64,000 nt of DNA from Prorocentrum cordatum (lineage: Eukaryota; Sar; Dinophyceae; Prorocentrales; Prorocentraceae), in NCBI GenBank assembly GCA_963575745.1, contig CAUYUJ010004536.1:297441-361440 (forward strand), in the 5' to 3' direction. Numbering within the stretch: the stretch's first letter is position 1; each line of letters starts with the position of its first letter. Of this stretch, positions 32,442 to 43,249 are shown one piece after another. Under the pieces are notes generated by a model. That model was not told where the DNA came from. It searched no databases and was given only the letters and a program-made list of their open reading frames with translations. The position numbers and the translations under genes were made by a program.

Positions 32442-34276
32442 CTCGCCCCCCCCCCCCCCCCCGGAGCATTTAACGTGAGCCCTGGGTCAAGCTCACTTCC
32501 CGATACGTCGCCCCAAGCTCGTGCTGTGCAATTTTCGCGGTGAGCCGCGCGCATTTTCCCGCGCAGCTTCCTGGGGGCATTATGCGAGAGGTGCCGTGAC
32601 CATCGCTGGTCCAAGTCAACGCAGGACCATTTCTCCTGTCATGTCGTTCATGCGCGATCTCGTGTGTTTCCCTGCTTTGGCCCGTTTCGCCCCTCTTCGC
32701 CACTGGGACGCAGGCTCTGAAAGAGCGCCCTAATAAGTCATCGGCAGTCAACTCGTTGACCAGACATTCAAATATAACTCGAAAGAGTCGATCTGGACAT
32801 GCCTCTGATCTCCCCGTTCTTCCTCCTCCAGTTCTACTCAACATGCCGGCGCTGGCCATGGCAGGCCGCGCCAGGGGCGCCCGATGTTGTGGCTGTTAGA
32901 TATGGGTCGTGCTGGCTGCTTCGAAAAGCCATCTCTTCCTTTTGCTACCTGCTTCAAACCTGCGCAGCGCAAATAGCTGTCGCATGTCTGCGCGCCGTCG
33001 CGCAATGACGCCCTCCACGTCTGCGGCGCGGTCCAGCTTGAGTCGCCCGCAGGGTGCTCGGATAGAAAATCCACCATTTTTCTCTGAGTGCTATGGAGTC
33101 CCAGCGTAAACTTGAAGCGCTTAACCCCGCAAGCAAGCATGTCCCTCATCTTTTCTGGTCCGAATCGTTTTGCATTGAATGCTACTATATAACAAACATA
33201 GAAATACGTTTCGCTGATTTGCTTCTTTCTCTGGATTATGGTGTTGGCTTTTGCTCGCGTCGCCTGGCAATTGACATCCCGTGGGTCACCGTGCTCGTCG
33301 CGTGTAGTAAAACCCATGTCTAAACCCCGCATGGGCCCCATATTTCCCGCTATGCCAGTGGCTCAGACTGGCGAATCAACCTCGGCAGCGCGTCATGCTG
33401 ACCCTTGCATCGCGGCCTCGCTGATCTCCGAATTCCATCCGCCGGTTTAGTGGCGCCCGTATTTGCGCCGAATAACCACCCCATCACATCTGCATCAAAG
33501 CCCGCCATGCTAACCCGGCACGTGCCTCATCAGCGTTCCTGTTATATTGTTCTCCGCTTTCCGGCTTGCGTTTACTTCTTCCGCGCGTTCGTCGCTGGGC
33601 TCTGTGCCCCCCCCAGCTCCTGCGTCTTCTCGTTGCGCCCCCTTGTCCTCGCCCTCTTCATCTCTCACTTCTCTCGTGCTCTCATCGTCTCCTGGATCTT
33701 TCCCTTTCCTTCTGATCCCGGCGGAATGACGTCGGCCTGGCGCCCGTCGTCGCCGCTGCCAGCGACGGCGAGGAACGTGATCCACTTCGGCGGCCCTCCT
33801 TAACCCGCCTCTCCGTCGGTTATATCTTCCATTCCCGATTCCAGATATATTGCACATGTTCGTCCTCTTATCGCGCAGACGCTCGGGGGCTCTAACCGCC
33901 AGGTCGCTCGTTGGTTCGGGGTTCGCGGCGTCAGCGAAATGCTGGCGCGTCCTGCGCTGCCCACTCTAAAATAATCGGTTCCCCCTTCTCTTGTGCTGCT
34001 GGGGGCAGTCCGTCTCCGTCCTCGTCTGTGCTGCTTCTTGTCTCTCCTGGATGTCCGGGTTGCCGGGCCCTTTCGTTCGGCCGCCCAATGACGCGTTCGC
34101 GGCATTCCAGAAGTCGAGGTATGAGAGCGGCGTCTCCTCCGACTATTTCTGCGCGCCCATGGCATTCTGACGCGGGCCCCGTGGCCGCGCCTCCGACTTC
34201 TCAACCGAAATACCTCGAGCCACTAGCGGCCGTGAGTCTGCAGCTGGACCTTAATTGGGCACCGCCATCGGTGGGG
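32442..34276 (-). other. Degenerate spacer between copia integrase and RT remnants
   Basis: By position this should be the integrase tail and the linker to RT. The open frames (for example 32,859-32,470 and 33,341-32,838) look like ordinary protein in patches, but I cannot assign any segment. Pyrimidine-rich stretches at 33.58-33.73 kb are non-coding in appearance. Confidence 0.4.
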
Positions 34277-35029
34277 TTACTCCGCTTTGAACTCCACTCC
34301 TAAAGCGTCTGCCAGCCCCATGTTGACTTCACCGCAGTTCGCCATCCCATTGACACTTCCTCTGCGCCCGAACTCGCGGAACTTGATGGACCCCCCTGGG
34401 GCGCCGAAGATCAGTTCTTGATTCGTTTCATGCTTGCCCAGAAACGCACCGCTCTCCCATCTTGCTCTGGGGTCGCTGCCCCCTTTCTTAGACGGGGTCT
34501 TCAGGTGCGCGATGCATCCTCCAAACTCGGGTAACGGATTGTCGGAAATCCGCCCGCGGCGCCTTTCGTGGGCCGTTTTGCCGCCGGTGTCCATCGCGAG
34601 CTTGTTGACCGGAGGAGATGCGCGGGCCATAAGCCAAGGTATAAGAGGTATAAGTGCGTGCTCTTCCCCAAGCTGTGCGTTATAATTGGCCCAGCGCGCT
34701 CTTTCACATCCGAATTTGGCCCCCCGCTGTTCTGGCTGCTCCTTGCGACTTCGCCGCTCGCGGACTTCGCCCCGAGGCCGAGGTCGCGCGACGCTCTGGC
34801 AGCTTCGTGGAGCGCCGCAGGGGACGACCCCCCATCGCTCTCGAGGATCGCTCGCGCGCGGCTGGTGAACAGACTCCGATCGAAAAAACATGTTGGCCGA
34901 ATGCGGATCAGCGCCCTTTCCGATGAACCTCGACTCCAGGCGACCCAGGGTTAACTTCGCGCCCGAACAGTGCGCGGCGATGATCTGCGCCGCCTCCGCC
35001 GCCTGCCTCGCTGTCTCCTTTCTCCCCAC
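34277..35029 (-). pseudogene. copia integrase C-terminal remnant
   Basis: A 250-codon frame. The segment LPEFGGCIAHLKTPSKKGG with ARWESGAFLGKHETNQELIF and then FGAPGGSIKFREFGRR has the layout of the copia integrase C-terminal (GKARS/GAG-pre-RT side) region, where a WxxGxFLG motif is typical. The catalytic D-D-E core is not visible. Upstream sequence contains an IPWLMARA segment consistent with the end of the core domain. Earlier parts of the frame are unnatural, so the frame shifts inside. Confidence 0.6.
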
Positions 35030-35417
35030 CTAGCCGCGAGTAGCCGACCGAGATCGCAGGCGCGCCTTGTCCTGGCGCCCATTCCAATCTCCCGCGGGGC
35101 CCCCTCCGGGCTCTTCCGCTGGCGCAGCGGGGGCGCCAACTTCGGATGGGTAAACGAGTTTTGTTGTGTGGCTCACTTTCTGCCGTGCCTGGCCTCGGTC
35201 AATGTGTGGTCCTGTTGAGCGCTGCAGCCTGCTCGCCAACAGGCGCATCCTCCGCGTCGCTTCACTCGCGGCCCCCTTTCTTGCCCTCTTTGTCTTCCTC
35301 CAGGCCCATGATGGCTGGGTTTCGACTGTGGCTTGCGGGCTCACTCGGAGTCAGTGGGGCAAGGCTGCCATGGGAGTTCCCTGCCAAAGAAGACCCTCGC
35401 GTCTTCCGTCGCCGCCG

Positions 35418-35810
35418 CTAACTGTCTCTACTTTCCGCGCCCTTCCCTGACTCGTAGCAGGGGCGCGCGCGGTAAACTGGGAGTTCCATTTTGCTCGAGG
35501 TAACTGCAGGATCGCCCATCGCTGTCTCGACCCAGCACTGCGCGAATCCCAGCCTCGACCAACTCGCGCGCAGACCAGAATATTCTCTAACATCGGCTAC
35601 TTGCATCGGCGTGCTCATCGTGGATCCCCTTTCGTTATTGCCCGCGACAGTTTGCTGCCCGTGGTTCCTGATGACTGACCCGCCGGCTGCGCCGCAGTCT
35701 CTGCCATGCTCGGATACCTTCGCGGGCTCAACTGGGAAATGGATTCCCACGCTTGGTGGTCCAATAGCATTGTGGGCCCCTGAATCCACCGTGGCAGCAA
35801 TCGTTTCCAT
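35418..35810 (-). pseudogene. copia retropepsin-like protease
   Basis: A 130-codon frame beginning METIAATVDSGAHNAIGP, where DSG is the retropepsin active site. VADVREY and a SVIRNHGQQTV segment follow, as in dinoflagellate copia proteases. This is the best-preserved part of the element, but it is cut off from gag and integrase by frameshifts. It would cleave the Gag-Pol precursor. Confidence 0.75.
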
Positions 35811-36090
35811 GGCGCTATCCTGATCTCGTACCAGTACATCGCTGCCTTACTCGTTGGCCCCCCCCATGTCTACTAAATGTAATTCGGCGTACTTTTGGCG
35901 TCCAACTTGTCCCTGCTCGATGCGCTCCGTGGCCGGGAAAGTCCAGTTGGTGCCGTGGCCGCAGTTAGCGCTGCGTGCATGAAGTTCGCGCTGTCTCTTG
36001 ATGCCGAGCCTCGCGCCCCTCTTCCTATTCTGTGTCTCCCGGCGCTGGGCCCCCCGCTCCTGTTCCCCTTGAACTGGCCCAGTTATTCGG

Positions 36091-36238
36091 CGGCGCGCGC
36101 GGGGGGAGGGGGGGGGGGGGGCTTCTTAGAAGGGGGCTGCTTCTTAGAAGGCGCCTGCCTTACGTTTATAAATGAGGCCCGCGCCTTCTAAGAAGCAAGG
36201 GTGCTTCTAAGGAGCCCCCCCCCGCCCCCCTCTGCGCG
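36091..36238. repeat. Foldback repeat with about 60-bp arms
   Basis: The left arm (G-rich, then GCTTCTTAGAAG twice) is the imperfect reverse complement of the right arm (CTTCTAAGAAGC, CTTCTAAGGAG, C-rich), around a TTTATAAA-containing centre near 36,155-36,162. It lies between gag and protease remnants, so it inserted after the copia element. Confidence 0.8.
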
Positions 36239-36249
36239 TGGCTGAGTTA

Positions 36250-38150
36250 CTCCGATGTCGCCTTTAGCTTCCCCTTTGTTGGTGGCCTCGCCACTTTCAG
36301 CGCAGTGGCATCCTGGCCCGGACGAGGGCTGCCCCGACATCTTCGTGGACTCTGCTGAGCCTCCTGCGCCGCCTTGACCTGGGGTAACTTCGCTGGCGTT
36401 CTTGGGGCAGCGGCCCGTGGCCTTTGTCGCCGTTCATGTAGCGCGCCCTCTCGCTGATAGGCGCAAATCCTCCCTGACTTCCTCCTTTCCCTCTTAGGCC
36501 TTTTTTCCCTTGGTGACCTCCTAAAGCGTTCCTGTGTGCCCCCTGTGTCGTGGCCTCCTGGGTAACCTCTGGTGCTCTGGCGTCCTCCCCTGGGCCCCCG
36601 TGCCGGCGCGCCTTGGTGACCTTTGGCTCCTTTGCATTTCCATGTTCCACCTCCTTCTCCTTTCGTGGTACTTTCGGCGGCGCGCTCCGAGTCCCAATCG
36701 CCGACATCTTCATCGATGGCTTTGTCGATATCCACAGAATCGTTGTTCTTTGTGTCAACATCCAACCTCTTCTCCCTGACCAAATTTTCGCACTTGATGA
36801 AGAGTTTCTGGTAGATGCCAAGGCTTAATGACTCTGCCGTCTTGCAGCAATATTATTGTCAGTCGTCAAACCAAAACCCGCATCCGCCATGCTTGTCCTC
36901 AGCGCAGAAGAGCTGATAGGTAACTTTAAGGAATGCGCAGACCCGTAATTCTCCAGAAACTCTACCAGTGCACTCCATTGTTCGAGCTGTGTCGCAACAC
37001 CGTTCACCTTCTTGTTTCTTTTTTTTCAGGGTTCATTGCCAGGTTCATCTTGCAGGAGAGCGTGGCTCCAGTAACGGCATCAAGCATTTTGTATAACTTC
37101 TGGCAAGCCATGAGGCCGTCACTTTCGTGACGACATGTAAGCTTTCCCTGGGCATCCGTCCCCTCCAAATTGACGTTGAAAAGATGCCGGAAGTCCTCGC
37201 CCAACTTGGCGTAGCCGTCCTCGTCTAACTTATATCCCCTGTCGCGTCGTCATCTCATCTCTTGGTATGCGGCGCCTTAATATATTCTCTGAACGTCAAC
37301 CTCCCATTCATGATTTGTGCAGGTCGTGGTCTTCGTCGACTTTGCATGCCCCATCCATGGTCTAAAGCTCGTTATCCACAAAACAAGCATTACGAAAACC
37401 ATGCTTCGCTTGGGCAAGCACATTCAGCCACGTTTCAGCACATTCCCTGAATGTGGTCCAGTTATACTGCTGAATTGCCTTGTGCTCGCTCAAAGGCTTG
37501 CTTCCACCTCGTCCGGCGCAGGTGTTTCCAGCAAGCTGTATGGTTTCCGCGATCTTGGTAACATGCTCCGAAACGTTGTCTTGACGATGGAGTTCTGTCC
37601 ACACGTGATCCTTCAAGTTGTTGGAGTGTTCCTCACAGTACATGTTGTGGGTGATGTCCAATACCAACATTCATCATGTAGGTGTGTTCTGCAACATTGT
37701 TAACGCCTCGTCGTTGTCCACTGCTCTGGTGCCCAACGTAGCGCTGCGCTGCAAGAGCAGCTTTAATAGGCCTTGAACGCCGTCAAGACTGAAATCTCCG
37801 TTCTCGTCACCAGCATTACACACTTCCGCGAATCGGTTCGTGCCCAGGTTGTACCACGCCTTTCGGACCTCTGATAACGTCACGTCGAACCCTGGGTCCG
37901 CTGCACCAGGGTTCGGTGGAACCGTCGCGGCAGCCGCCGCGGCCATTGCAGGGAGGCGAGTGAATCGCGGACGTGACCACGTGCACTGGACTCCGTGGGG
38001 CGAACCAGGGGCTCCGCTACCATGAACATATGACAGGAGCCTTTTGCCTTGAAGGCAGATGCTACTTGAGCCGAGCGTTGCGGAAATAGGCCCAGGCAGC
38101 GAGTAACAAAATGTGCCCCCCCGATGGCGTGACACAGATGCTGCACACAT
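36250..38150 (-). pseudogene. copia Gag remnant
   Basis: In order, the pieces are: a start-like MAAAAAATVPPNPG segment (about 37.95 kb) with EVCNAGDENGDFSLDGVQGL; LDITHNMYCEEHSNNLKDHV with YNWTTFRECAETWL (37,670-37,362); GLMACQKLYKMLDAVTGATL (about 37.1 kb); and SALRTSMADAGFGLT with NNIAARRQSH (about 36.9 kb). Then comes a basic Gly/Lys-rich region with a decayed CCHC-knuckle-like segment (about 36.45 kb). These match, from memory, the Gag style of dinoflagellate copia elements. Two adjacent stops (TGATGA) at about 37,675 and later frameshifts show decay. Confidence 0.65.
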
Positions 38151-38203
38151 GAATAGTCACACTGGTTTATTTTGTTTACCCAGGTCGGAACGCTACAATC
38201 TAA
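38082..38203 (-). repeat. LTR-like repeat, upstream copy of the decayed copia element
   Basis: Aligns with 29,868-29,995. It lies directly upstream of the Gag remnant in minus-strand sense. Confidence 0.75.
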
Positions 38204-38527
38204 CACCCCTCTTCCTCCTCCGTCTCCTCCTCCGCCTCCTCCTCCTCCTCGGCCTCTCCCCATCCACAACATCAACACGATGCCACCCGTCTGAGCCGTT
38301 ACTGTCTGCGACAGAGGCCAAGCGCTCGCCGCGGGCGATCGCTGCCGAGGGCGGCAGCAAGGCACGCGAGCAAGGGGCCCCCGCAAAGGGCGTGCGTGCC
38401 TTTGCACGGCCGCCCCCCTCGTGGCGACGGGACACGCCCCGCGCCCTGCGGGCACTGCTGGAAGCGGTCCTGGCCCGAAATGCTCCCGTCTTTTCGCGCC
38501 GTGCTGGGAGCCTCCCTGGGTAAGACG
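38204..38527. other. No recognisable gene
   Basis: CCT-rich triplets at 38.20-38.26 kb, then GC-rich sequence. Open frames are low in complexity. Confidence 0.4.
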
Positions 38528-38532
38528 AAGCC

Positions 38533-38605
38533 AGGAGGAGGAGGAGGAGGAGGAGGAGGAGGAGGAGGAGGAGGAGGAGGAGGAGGAGGGGGGAGGAGGA
38601 GGAGG
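38533..38605 (+). repeat. (GGA)n microsatellite
   Basis: About 24 GGA units, slightly interrupted at the end. Confidence 0.9.
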
Positions 38606-38617
38606 AGAAATGCAGGT

Positions 38618-38740
38618 GAGGATGCATCGAGAATCTCTGAGGTCTGGCGACTCTGGAAGATGTCTCGGCCGCCGCGGCCTTCTCAGAGCGTTCCGGAACG
38701 CTCTCAGAGCGTTCTGGAACGCTCTGGGACGGATTTATCC
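38618..38740. repeat. Dispersed repeat rich in CAGAGCGTTC, copy 2
   Basis: Homologous to 29,220-29,370. Confidence 0.8.
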
Positions 38741-39159
38741 TTGTCCCAGTCCCGCCCGGCTGGAGCCGTCAGGGCCTCGTGATGGGGTGCTCCAGAAGCC
38801 GTCTGCGCCTCTCTGGCGAAGCTGGGGTCACGGGGTCACCCAAAACTCCGACGTCGTATCTTTCTCGCAGCGTCGACCCGTAAAGGTCTGGACCCCTTCC
38901 CTGGGACTGACTTGCTTTTCGCCCTCGGACGTTTTCTGTCGGTCCTGAGGCCCAGTAAGGGCTCCCCGAGGCCAGAGACAGTCCCAAGCCTCTGCCGCAT
39001 GCCTCTCACACGGCGCGACCCAGACATCCGATGTCTCTATCCTTTTCATCACGGAGTCCCCAGAGAGCCTGACCCTTTCCCCAGGGCTTGTTTCATCCCT
39101 ATCTGGGGCGCGGCGAGGTCATCGAGTGGCATATTTTGTTCTAGGAAAGCGCAGGGAGT
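38741..39159. other. No recognisable gene
   Basis: Mixed-composition sequence with short open frames in all frames. I see no motif. Confidence 0.4.
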
Positions 39160-39330
39160 GGTTGTTCTTGTTATTGCTGTTGATGTGGTTGTTATTAGTA
39201 TTGTTATTCTTATTGTTGTTATTGTTGTTGCTGTTGTATTTGTAGTTGTAGTTGTTGTTGGTGGTGTTGTTGTTGTTGTTGTTGCTGTTGCTGTTGTTGT
39301 TGTTGTTTTTGTTGTTGTTGTTGTTGTTGC

Positions 39331-39381
<51 letters not shown>
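39160..39381 (+). repeat. (TTG)n microsatellite, interrupted
   Basis: A 220-bp tract of TTG triplets with scattered CTG, TAT and GTA variants that ends in a pure run of about 17 units. Confidence 0.9.
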
Positions 39382-39382
<1 letters not shown>

Positions 39383-39704
39383 CGATCGCCTCCCGTCGCG
39401 CTTTTCTTGGCTACGTAAGGAGCATCGTTAACCAATCCCTATCCCCACCGGCGTCGCCTAGGCCCCACTGGCTGCTTTACCACCCTGTGTGGGGATATAG
39501 GCTGATCTCTTCGGGATTCGAGGGGGGTATATCCCCAACTGGTGGTGGGATGGTGGGGATCGGGATGGATATGGGGATAGGGATCGACTAAAAGATACGG
39601 CCTGACCTAGGACAGAACATCCTTCAAGACCATGAGACCCTCCACCTGCCAAAACGCCCCAAGCCATAAGATCACTCCAAAGTGCCCTCCCCCAGGATGA
39701 ACAA

Positions 39705-39780
39705 AAACACTCCGCAGACACGGAAAACATCAGGGTACCCTCCCCGAGCCGAAATCGATCTTATACCTCGGTCCAACCGT
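39705..39780. repeat. Short dispersed repeat, copy 2
   Basis: Homologous to 29,065-29,145. It is followed directly by a foldback element. Confidence 0.75.
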
Positions 39781-39789
39781 ATTGATTGA

Positions 39790-40160
39790 AAGGAGATGTC
39801 GGCGGCGAGCCTGGGGGGGAAGTGAGACGGGGCGGGCCTCCTCAGAAGACTCGAAAGTCCCCTGGCCTTGTGTAAAAAGTTTTCCAAGCCTTCCCCATAA
39901 ACACAGAAACTCCTTCAGAAGGCCGGAGGCCTGCTGAGAAGCCCCGCCGCCTTCCGAGCAGGTCTCCTCCCTTTCACTTCCCCCCCCCCTCGCTCGCCGC
40001 CGAGTAGGGATCGACGAAACGATACCGAACGCAAGGTGGGGGTCGGGCCGGAGGCCTGTTGAGAAGCCCCGCCGCCTTCCGAGCAGGCCTCATCCCTCGC
40101 ACTTCCCCCCCCCCTCGCTCGCCGCCGGGTAGGGATCGATGAAGCGATACCGAACGCAAA
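39790..40160. repeat. Foldback (MITE-like) element, copy 1, with tandemly duplicated right arm
   Basis: The left arm starts near GGCGGCGAGC with purines and GGGCGGGCC; the right arm ends CTCGCTCGCCGCCG. The right-arm segment (GAGAAGCCCCGCCGCCTTC to the GATACCGAACGCAA tail) is present twice, at about 39,938-40,035 and 40,059-40,160, a unit of about 120 bp. Related copies are at 47,233-47,455 and 60,664-60,866. Confidence 0.8.
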
Positions 40161-40771
40161 GACGTGGCGTGGTCGGGCCGGAAGCACTTCGGGCCAAGGC
40201 CGCTCCGGGCAGCGCCCGCGCTCTGCCGCAGGGCGGAGCCCCTGCGAGGGGGGCCTCTCGGGAGGGAGATCGGAGGCCTACCAAAGAGTCGAGCAGGGGA
40301 TCGACTACAGCATTGATTTACCCCACGATTGATGTCCACGTTGAATCTGCAACCAGTGCGCACAGTGCCCGTAGATCAGGTCCTAAGCTTTGTTTTATGG
40401 ATTCGACGAGAAACCCAAATTTTGGGGCGCATGAGTTCTGTAGTCGACCGTTGTTCGAGAGGAGGAGGGCCTCTGAGAGGCACCCCCGCCCTCGGCATCG
40501 GTGCCCCTTTCCCCCGCCACGGCCCCTCGGCGCCACCGGCGTGCCTTCCAGACGGGGACAGACGCCGCCGCCTCAGGGGGGAAGGTCGACAAGTGGGGCC
40601 AAGGCACTCCTGGTGGGGATAGGGAGAGTGAAGGGGCCCTGGGACACACAGATAAAGACACACAAATAGCAGGTTCCCCTATATTTTCCCATATTTTCTG
40701 TTTTTTTGTCTTCCCCCCACTTCCCATATTTTCCCATATTTTCATGGGGGTCGACGATTAATTGTGTCAGT
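40161..40771. other. No recognisable gene
   Basis: Mixed sequence with a CCCATATTTTCC-repeated patch (40,678-40,742). Nothing coding is supported. Confidence 0.4.
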
Positions 40772-40868
40772 TGATAACTTTTGTGCCAAAGAGGCCGCGG
40801 AAAGGGCAGCGTATCAGGCTCTCGTTTAAACGTGTTTAAACCTGCTCTATCTACGGTTTCCCTCAACA
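40772..40868 (-). repeat. 3' LTR of copia element
   Basis: 97 bp; coding-strand ends TGTTGAGGG and AAGTTATCA; contains GGTTTAAACACGTTTAAA. Confidence 0.88.
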
Positions 40869-41023
40869 CGCCTCTGAGGTCGCCAGGTCCACTCTGGAGC
40901 CAGACCTCGGAAGGAAACGCTATCTAAAACAGCTTATAAAATGGGATGGGGGTAGCTAGGCCAGGCGGGCAACCTCCTCATTCACTTATTTTCCCACCCG
41001 CTTGGGCTCAAGCCTCTATCTCT

Positions 41024-42562
41024 CTACGAGCGTACCAAGCCGACCATCTTCGTGAATGTATCCAGCTTCTCCCTGGTCACTGGCTTGGTCATCATATCGC
41101 TCGGGTTCTCGTGAGTGCATACTTTGCTGAAGTGCAATCGGTCTTGTTCGCGCCACAGCTGCAGCGCCAGGAAGCGGATCTCCACGTGCTTCATCTTTCC
41201 TGGTCCTCGCTTCTTCACGATGTGTAATGCGTTGCTGCTGTCGCTCATCGCGAGCGGTGCCGTCTTCTCCTTCCACTCCTCGAGGAGTGATGCCTGTCCG
41301 AGAGCCTCCGCTGCTCCCGAGCCTAGCGCGTAGAGGTCGCTCTCCGCCGAACTCAACGCCGCGCCGCCCTTGCATCTCGACCGCGACAGGACGGTGCGTC
41401 CGCGGCACTTCAGGATGCCGCCACGCGTCGAGATCCTGTCCGTCTTGTCATCGGCCCAGTCTGCGTCCGCCCAACACTCTACTGCACTGCCTCCCGTGTT
41501 CGGAATCAACTGCACCTTGTAGTCGCGCATGCCTGCGAGGTACCGCGCCATCTTCTTCAACCTCCTCAGGTCCTTCTCCATTGGTCCTGACGTGCCCCTG
41601 CTTGGAACTCCAACTCCATGCTGAACGTCAGGGCGGTGGCTCGCCACCTGAAACAGCTTCCCCGCGCAAGTCCTGTAGCGACTGTGGCCCACTGCATCCA
41701 GCTTCACCTCGTCGCCCTTCATGTCCGCCTTATTGTTGGTCTCGGGCAGTACTGATGGCTTCGCCGTCTCCAGGCCCAGCTCCTTCAGGATGTCATCGAT
41801 CAAGCTCGTATTGCCGCTGATCGTGTAGCGGCCCTCGACCTTCTCCACCTGCCTGCTCGGGAACGTTGCCTGGTCTCCGTTCTTGGTGAGTTTCACCGCG
41901 TCCGATAAAGTCAGTCTCTCTCCCATCACCTCCAGCAACTTGTCGACGTCGTCGCTCGGTCCAGTGAACAGGAAGTCGTCCGCGCGCCTCCCTGCCTTCA
42001 GCCTGTTGCTCAGCTTCATGAAGAGACGCCCGTCGTAGTGCCCCTGGGCCGTCTCGAGCTCCTCCATGGTGCTCGCGCTGTGATCCCCCCAAGCCTCCGG
42101 CGCTCTTTCGAGTCCTGGGAATGCGCGTAGCGCCTCCCAAGCATGTTCTTCAGGTACTCCTGCTTCTGGTGGCGGCTCCTGGAAGATGCGGTCCTCGGCG
42201 AGCGGTGCCTGGCAGAAAGCCCCACTGCAATCTCCAACCGCCACCGCGTGGTCGTGCAACTCCGCGTTGGCCAGCGTCGCTTTCAGGTGCGGAAGTGAGC
42301 GGGTCGTGGCCGCGAAGTTCCCGTGCCCGCGCACCTGCTGCTCGAAGCCCCTCGTGGTCCACCGACTCTTCTTGCTGCCGTCCGCCTGGTAAGTGTCGAC
42401 CCGCCTCCTCGTCGAGATCTTGGACGTCGCGTCCTTGATCGGGGTATCTTTACGAGCTGCTTGCCGTCTCCTGCGATCTTCTCCAAGTGCTCCTTCCTTG
42501 CCTCCGTGAAGTCGCCCTCCTGTGCGTGCGTCTCCTCGCCCTCCACCTGCGGCTCCTCGCAC
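41024..42562 (-). CDS. copia reverse transcriptase and RNase H
   Basis: A 512-codon frame. About the first 60 residues are Arg/Gly-rich and partly out of frame. RT spans about residues 65-345: SRWTTRGFEQQ, VGDCSGAFCQAPL (about 102-115), and the catalytic ADDFLFTG (about 190-197), followed by the connection segment ending RYLAGMRDYKVQL. RNase H follows, with WADADWADD (about 358), SSAESDLYAL (about 404), KHVEIRFLALQ (about 455) and NPSDMMTKPV (about 488), the copia C-terminus. The catalytic DD and the RNase H acids are present. The frame runs to 147 bp inside the 3' LTR. Some deletions relative to typical copia RT are likely because the spacing between motif A and the DD is short. Confidence 0.85.
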   Translation of the reverse strand: MRGAAGGGRGDARTGGRLHGGKEGALGEDRRRRQAARKDTPIKDATSKISTRRRVDTYQADGSKKSRWTTRGFEQQVRGHGNFAATTRSLPHLKATLANAELHDHAVAVGDCSGAFCQAPLAEDRIFQEPPPEAGVPEEHAWEALRAFPGLERAPEAWGDHSASTMEELETAQGHYDGRLFMKLSNRLKAGRRADDFLFTGPSDDVDKLLEVMGERLTLSDAVKLTKNGDQATFPSRQVEKVEGRYTISGNTSLIDDILKELGLETAKPSVLPETNNKADMKGDEVKLDAVGHSRYRTCAGKLFQVASHRPDVQHGVGVPSRGTSGPMEKDLRRLKKMARYLAGMRDYKVQLIPNTGGSAVECWADADWADDKTDRISTRGGILKCRGRTVLSRSRCKGGAALSSAESDLYALGSGAAEALGQASLLEEWKEKTAPLAMSDSSNALHIVKKRGPGKMKHVEIRFLALQLWREQDRLHFSKVCTHENPSDMMTKPVTREKLDTFTKMVGLVRS

Positions 42563-43249
42563 GTCCCCCTGGCCGCATTGACCATCTGGGTGGTAGTGGC
42601 CCTGGGCTTCCTACCTTCGCCTCCTTCTCCGCCTTCGTGTTCTCGCTTGGGGCTCCTCTCTGCCAGCGGAGCGGAATGTCCGCTGGCAGTGGCGGTGCCG
42701 CCCTCGGTGTCGACGGCCCCGCGGCCTCGTCCCTGGGCCTCTTCGCCTCCGCTCGCCTCGTCCATATCCGCGTCGTCGTGCGGTGCTGCCGCCGCTGCTG
42801 CTGCTGCTGGCTGTGGTGGTGCGGGCTGCGGTCCTCCTCCTGCTGCTGCGGCTGCCGCGCTCGGGTCCAGGTACTTCGGTAATGGCCCGAGCAGGATCGG
42901 TTCCTGTAGTGACCTCTGCGTTGGCGCCCCCCCCCCTCGCGGTTGGCGTCGGTTCCCAGGGTGTCCACCTCATCTTGTCGTACGGCTCCTTGTCCCAACG
43001 TCGGCTCTGCGCCTTCCATTTCACCGCCCTGGACATGCGCGCTCCAGTCGGCGTTCCGATCAGGTGCCCGTTCGTCCTCGCGTCGCGTCCTGGCCAGATG
43101 CCCTCCAGCCGCGACAACTCCAGCTTGTTGACCTGGGATCCTGGCCTCCATCAGATCACTGCCTCGCCGACTGCTACGATTGGCTTTTGATACTTGGGCA
43201 TGTGGGTCTTCTCGTAGGGCGTGAGGTTGGTGCCCTCCCTGGCCATGTA
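42563..43249 (-). other. Low-complexity linker between copia integrase and RT
   Basis: Minus-strand frames here are Arg/Gln/Thr rich and shift repeatedly. By position this is the integrase tail and the linker to RT. No motif is visible. Confidence 0.45.

Larger units (their letters stand above)
29868..38203 (-). mobile_element. Decayed Ty1/copia-like LTR retrotransposon
   Basis: LTR-like direct repeats (29,868-29,995 and 38,082-38,203) bracket minus-strand remnants in copia order: gag, protease, integrase, RT, RNase H. Every domain is broken by stops or frameshifts, so the copy is dead. Two later insertions are visible: a foldback repeat at 36,091-36,238 and a CAAGAGGCC-type tract at 30,055-30,250. 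Domain order with IN before RT identifies copia, not Ty3. Confidence 0.8.

Noticed and set aside
38060-38075. Possible relic of the dinoflagellate spliced leader (CGGCTCAAG on the minus strand; also TTGGGCTCAAG near 41,005)
   Set aside because: Only about nine to ten bases match the end of the spliced leader as I recall it, with no upstream leader sequence; chance is likely.
38991-39435. Poly-Thr and poly-Val ORFs
   Set aside because: Translations of the TTG microsatellite.
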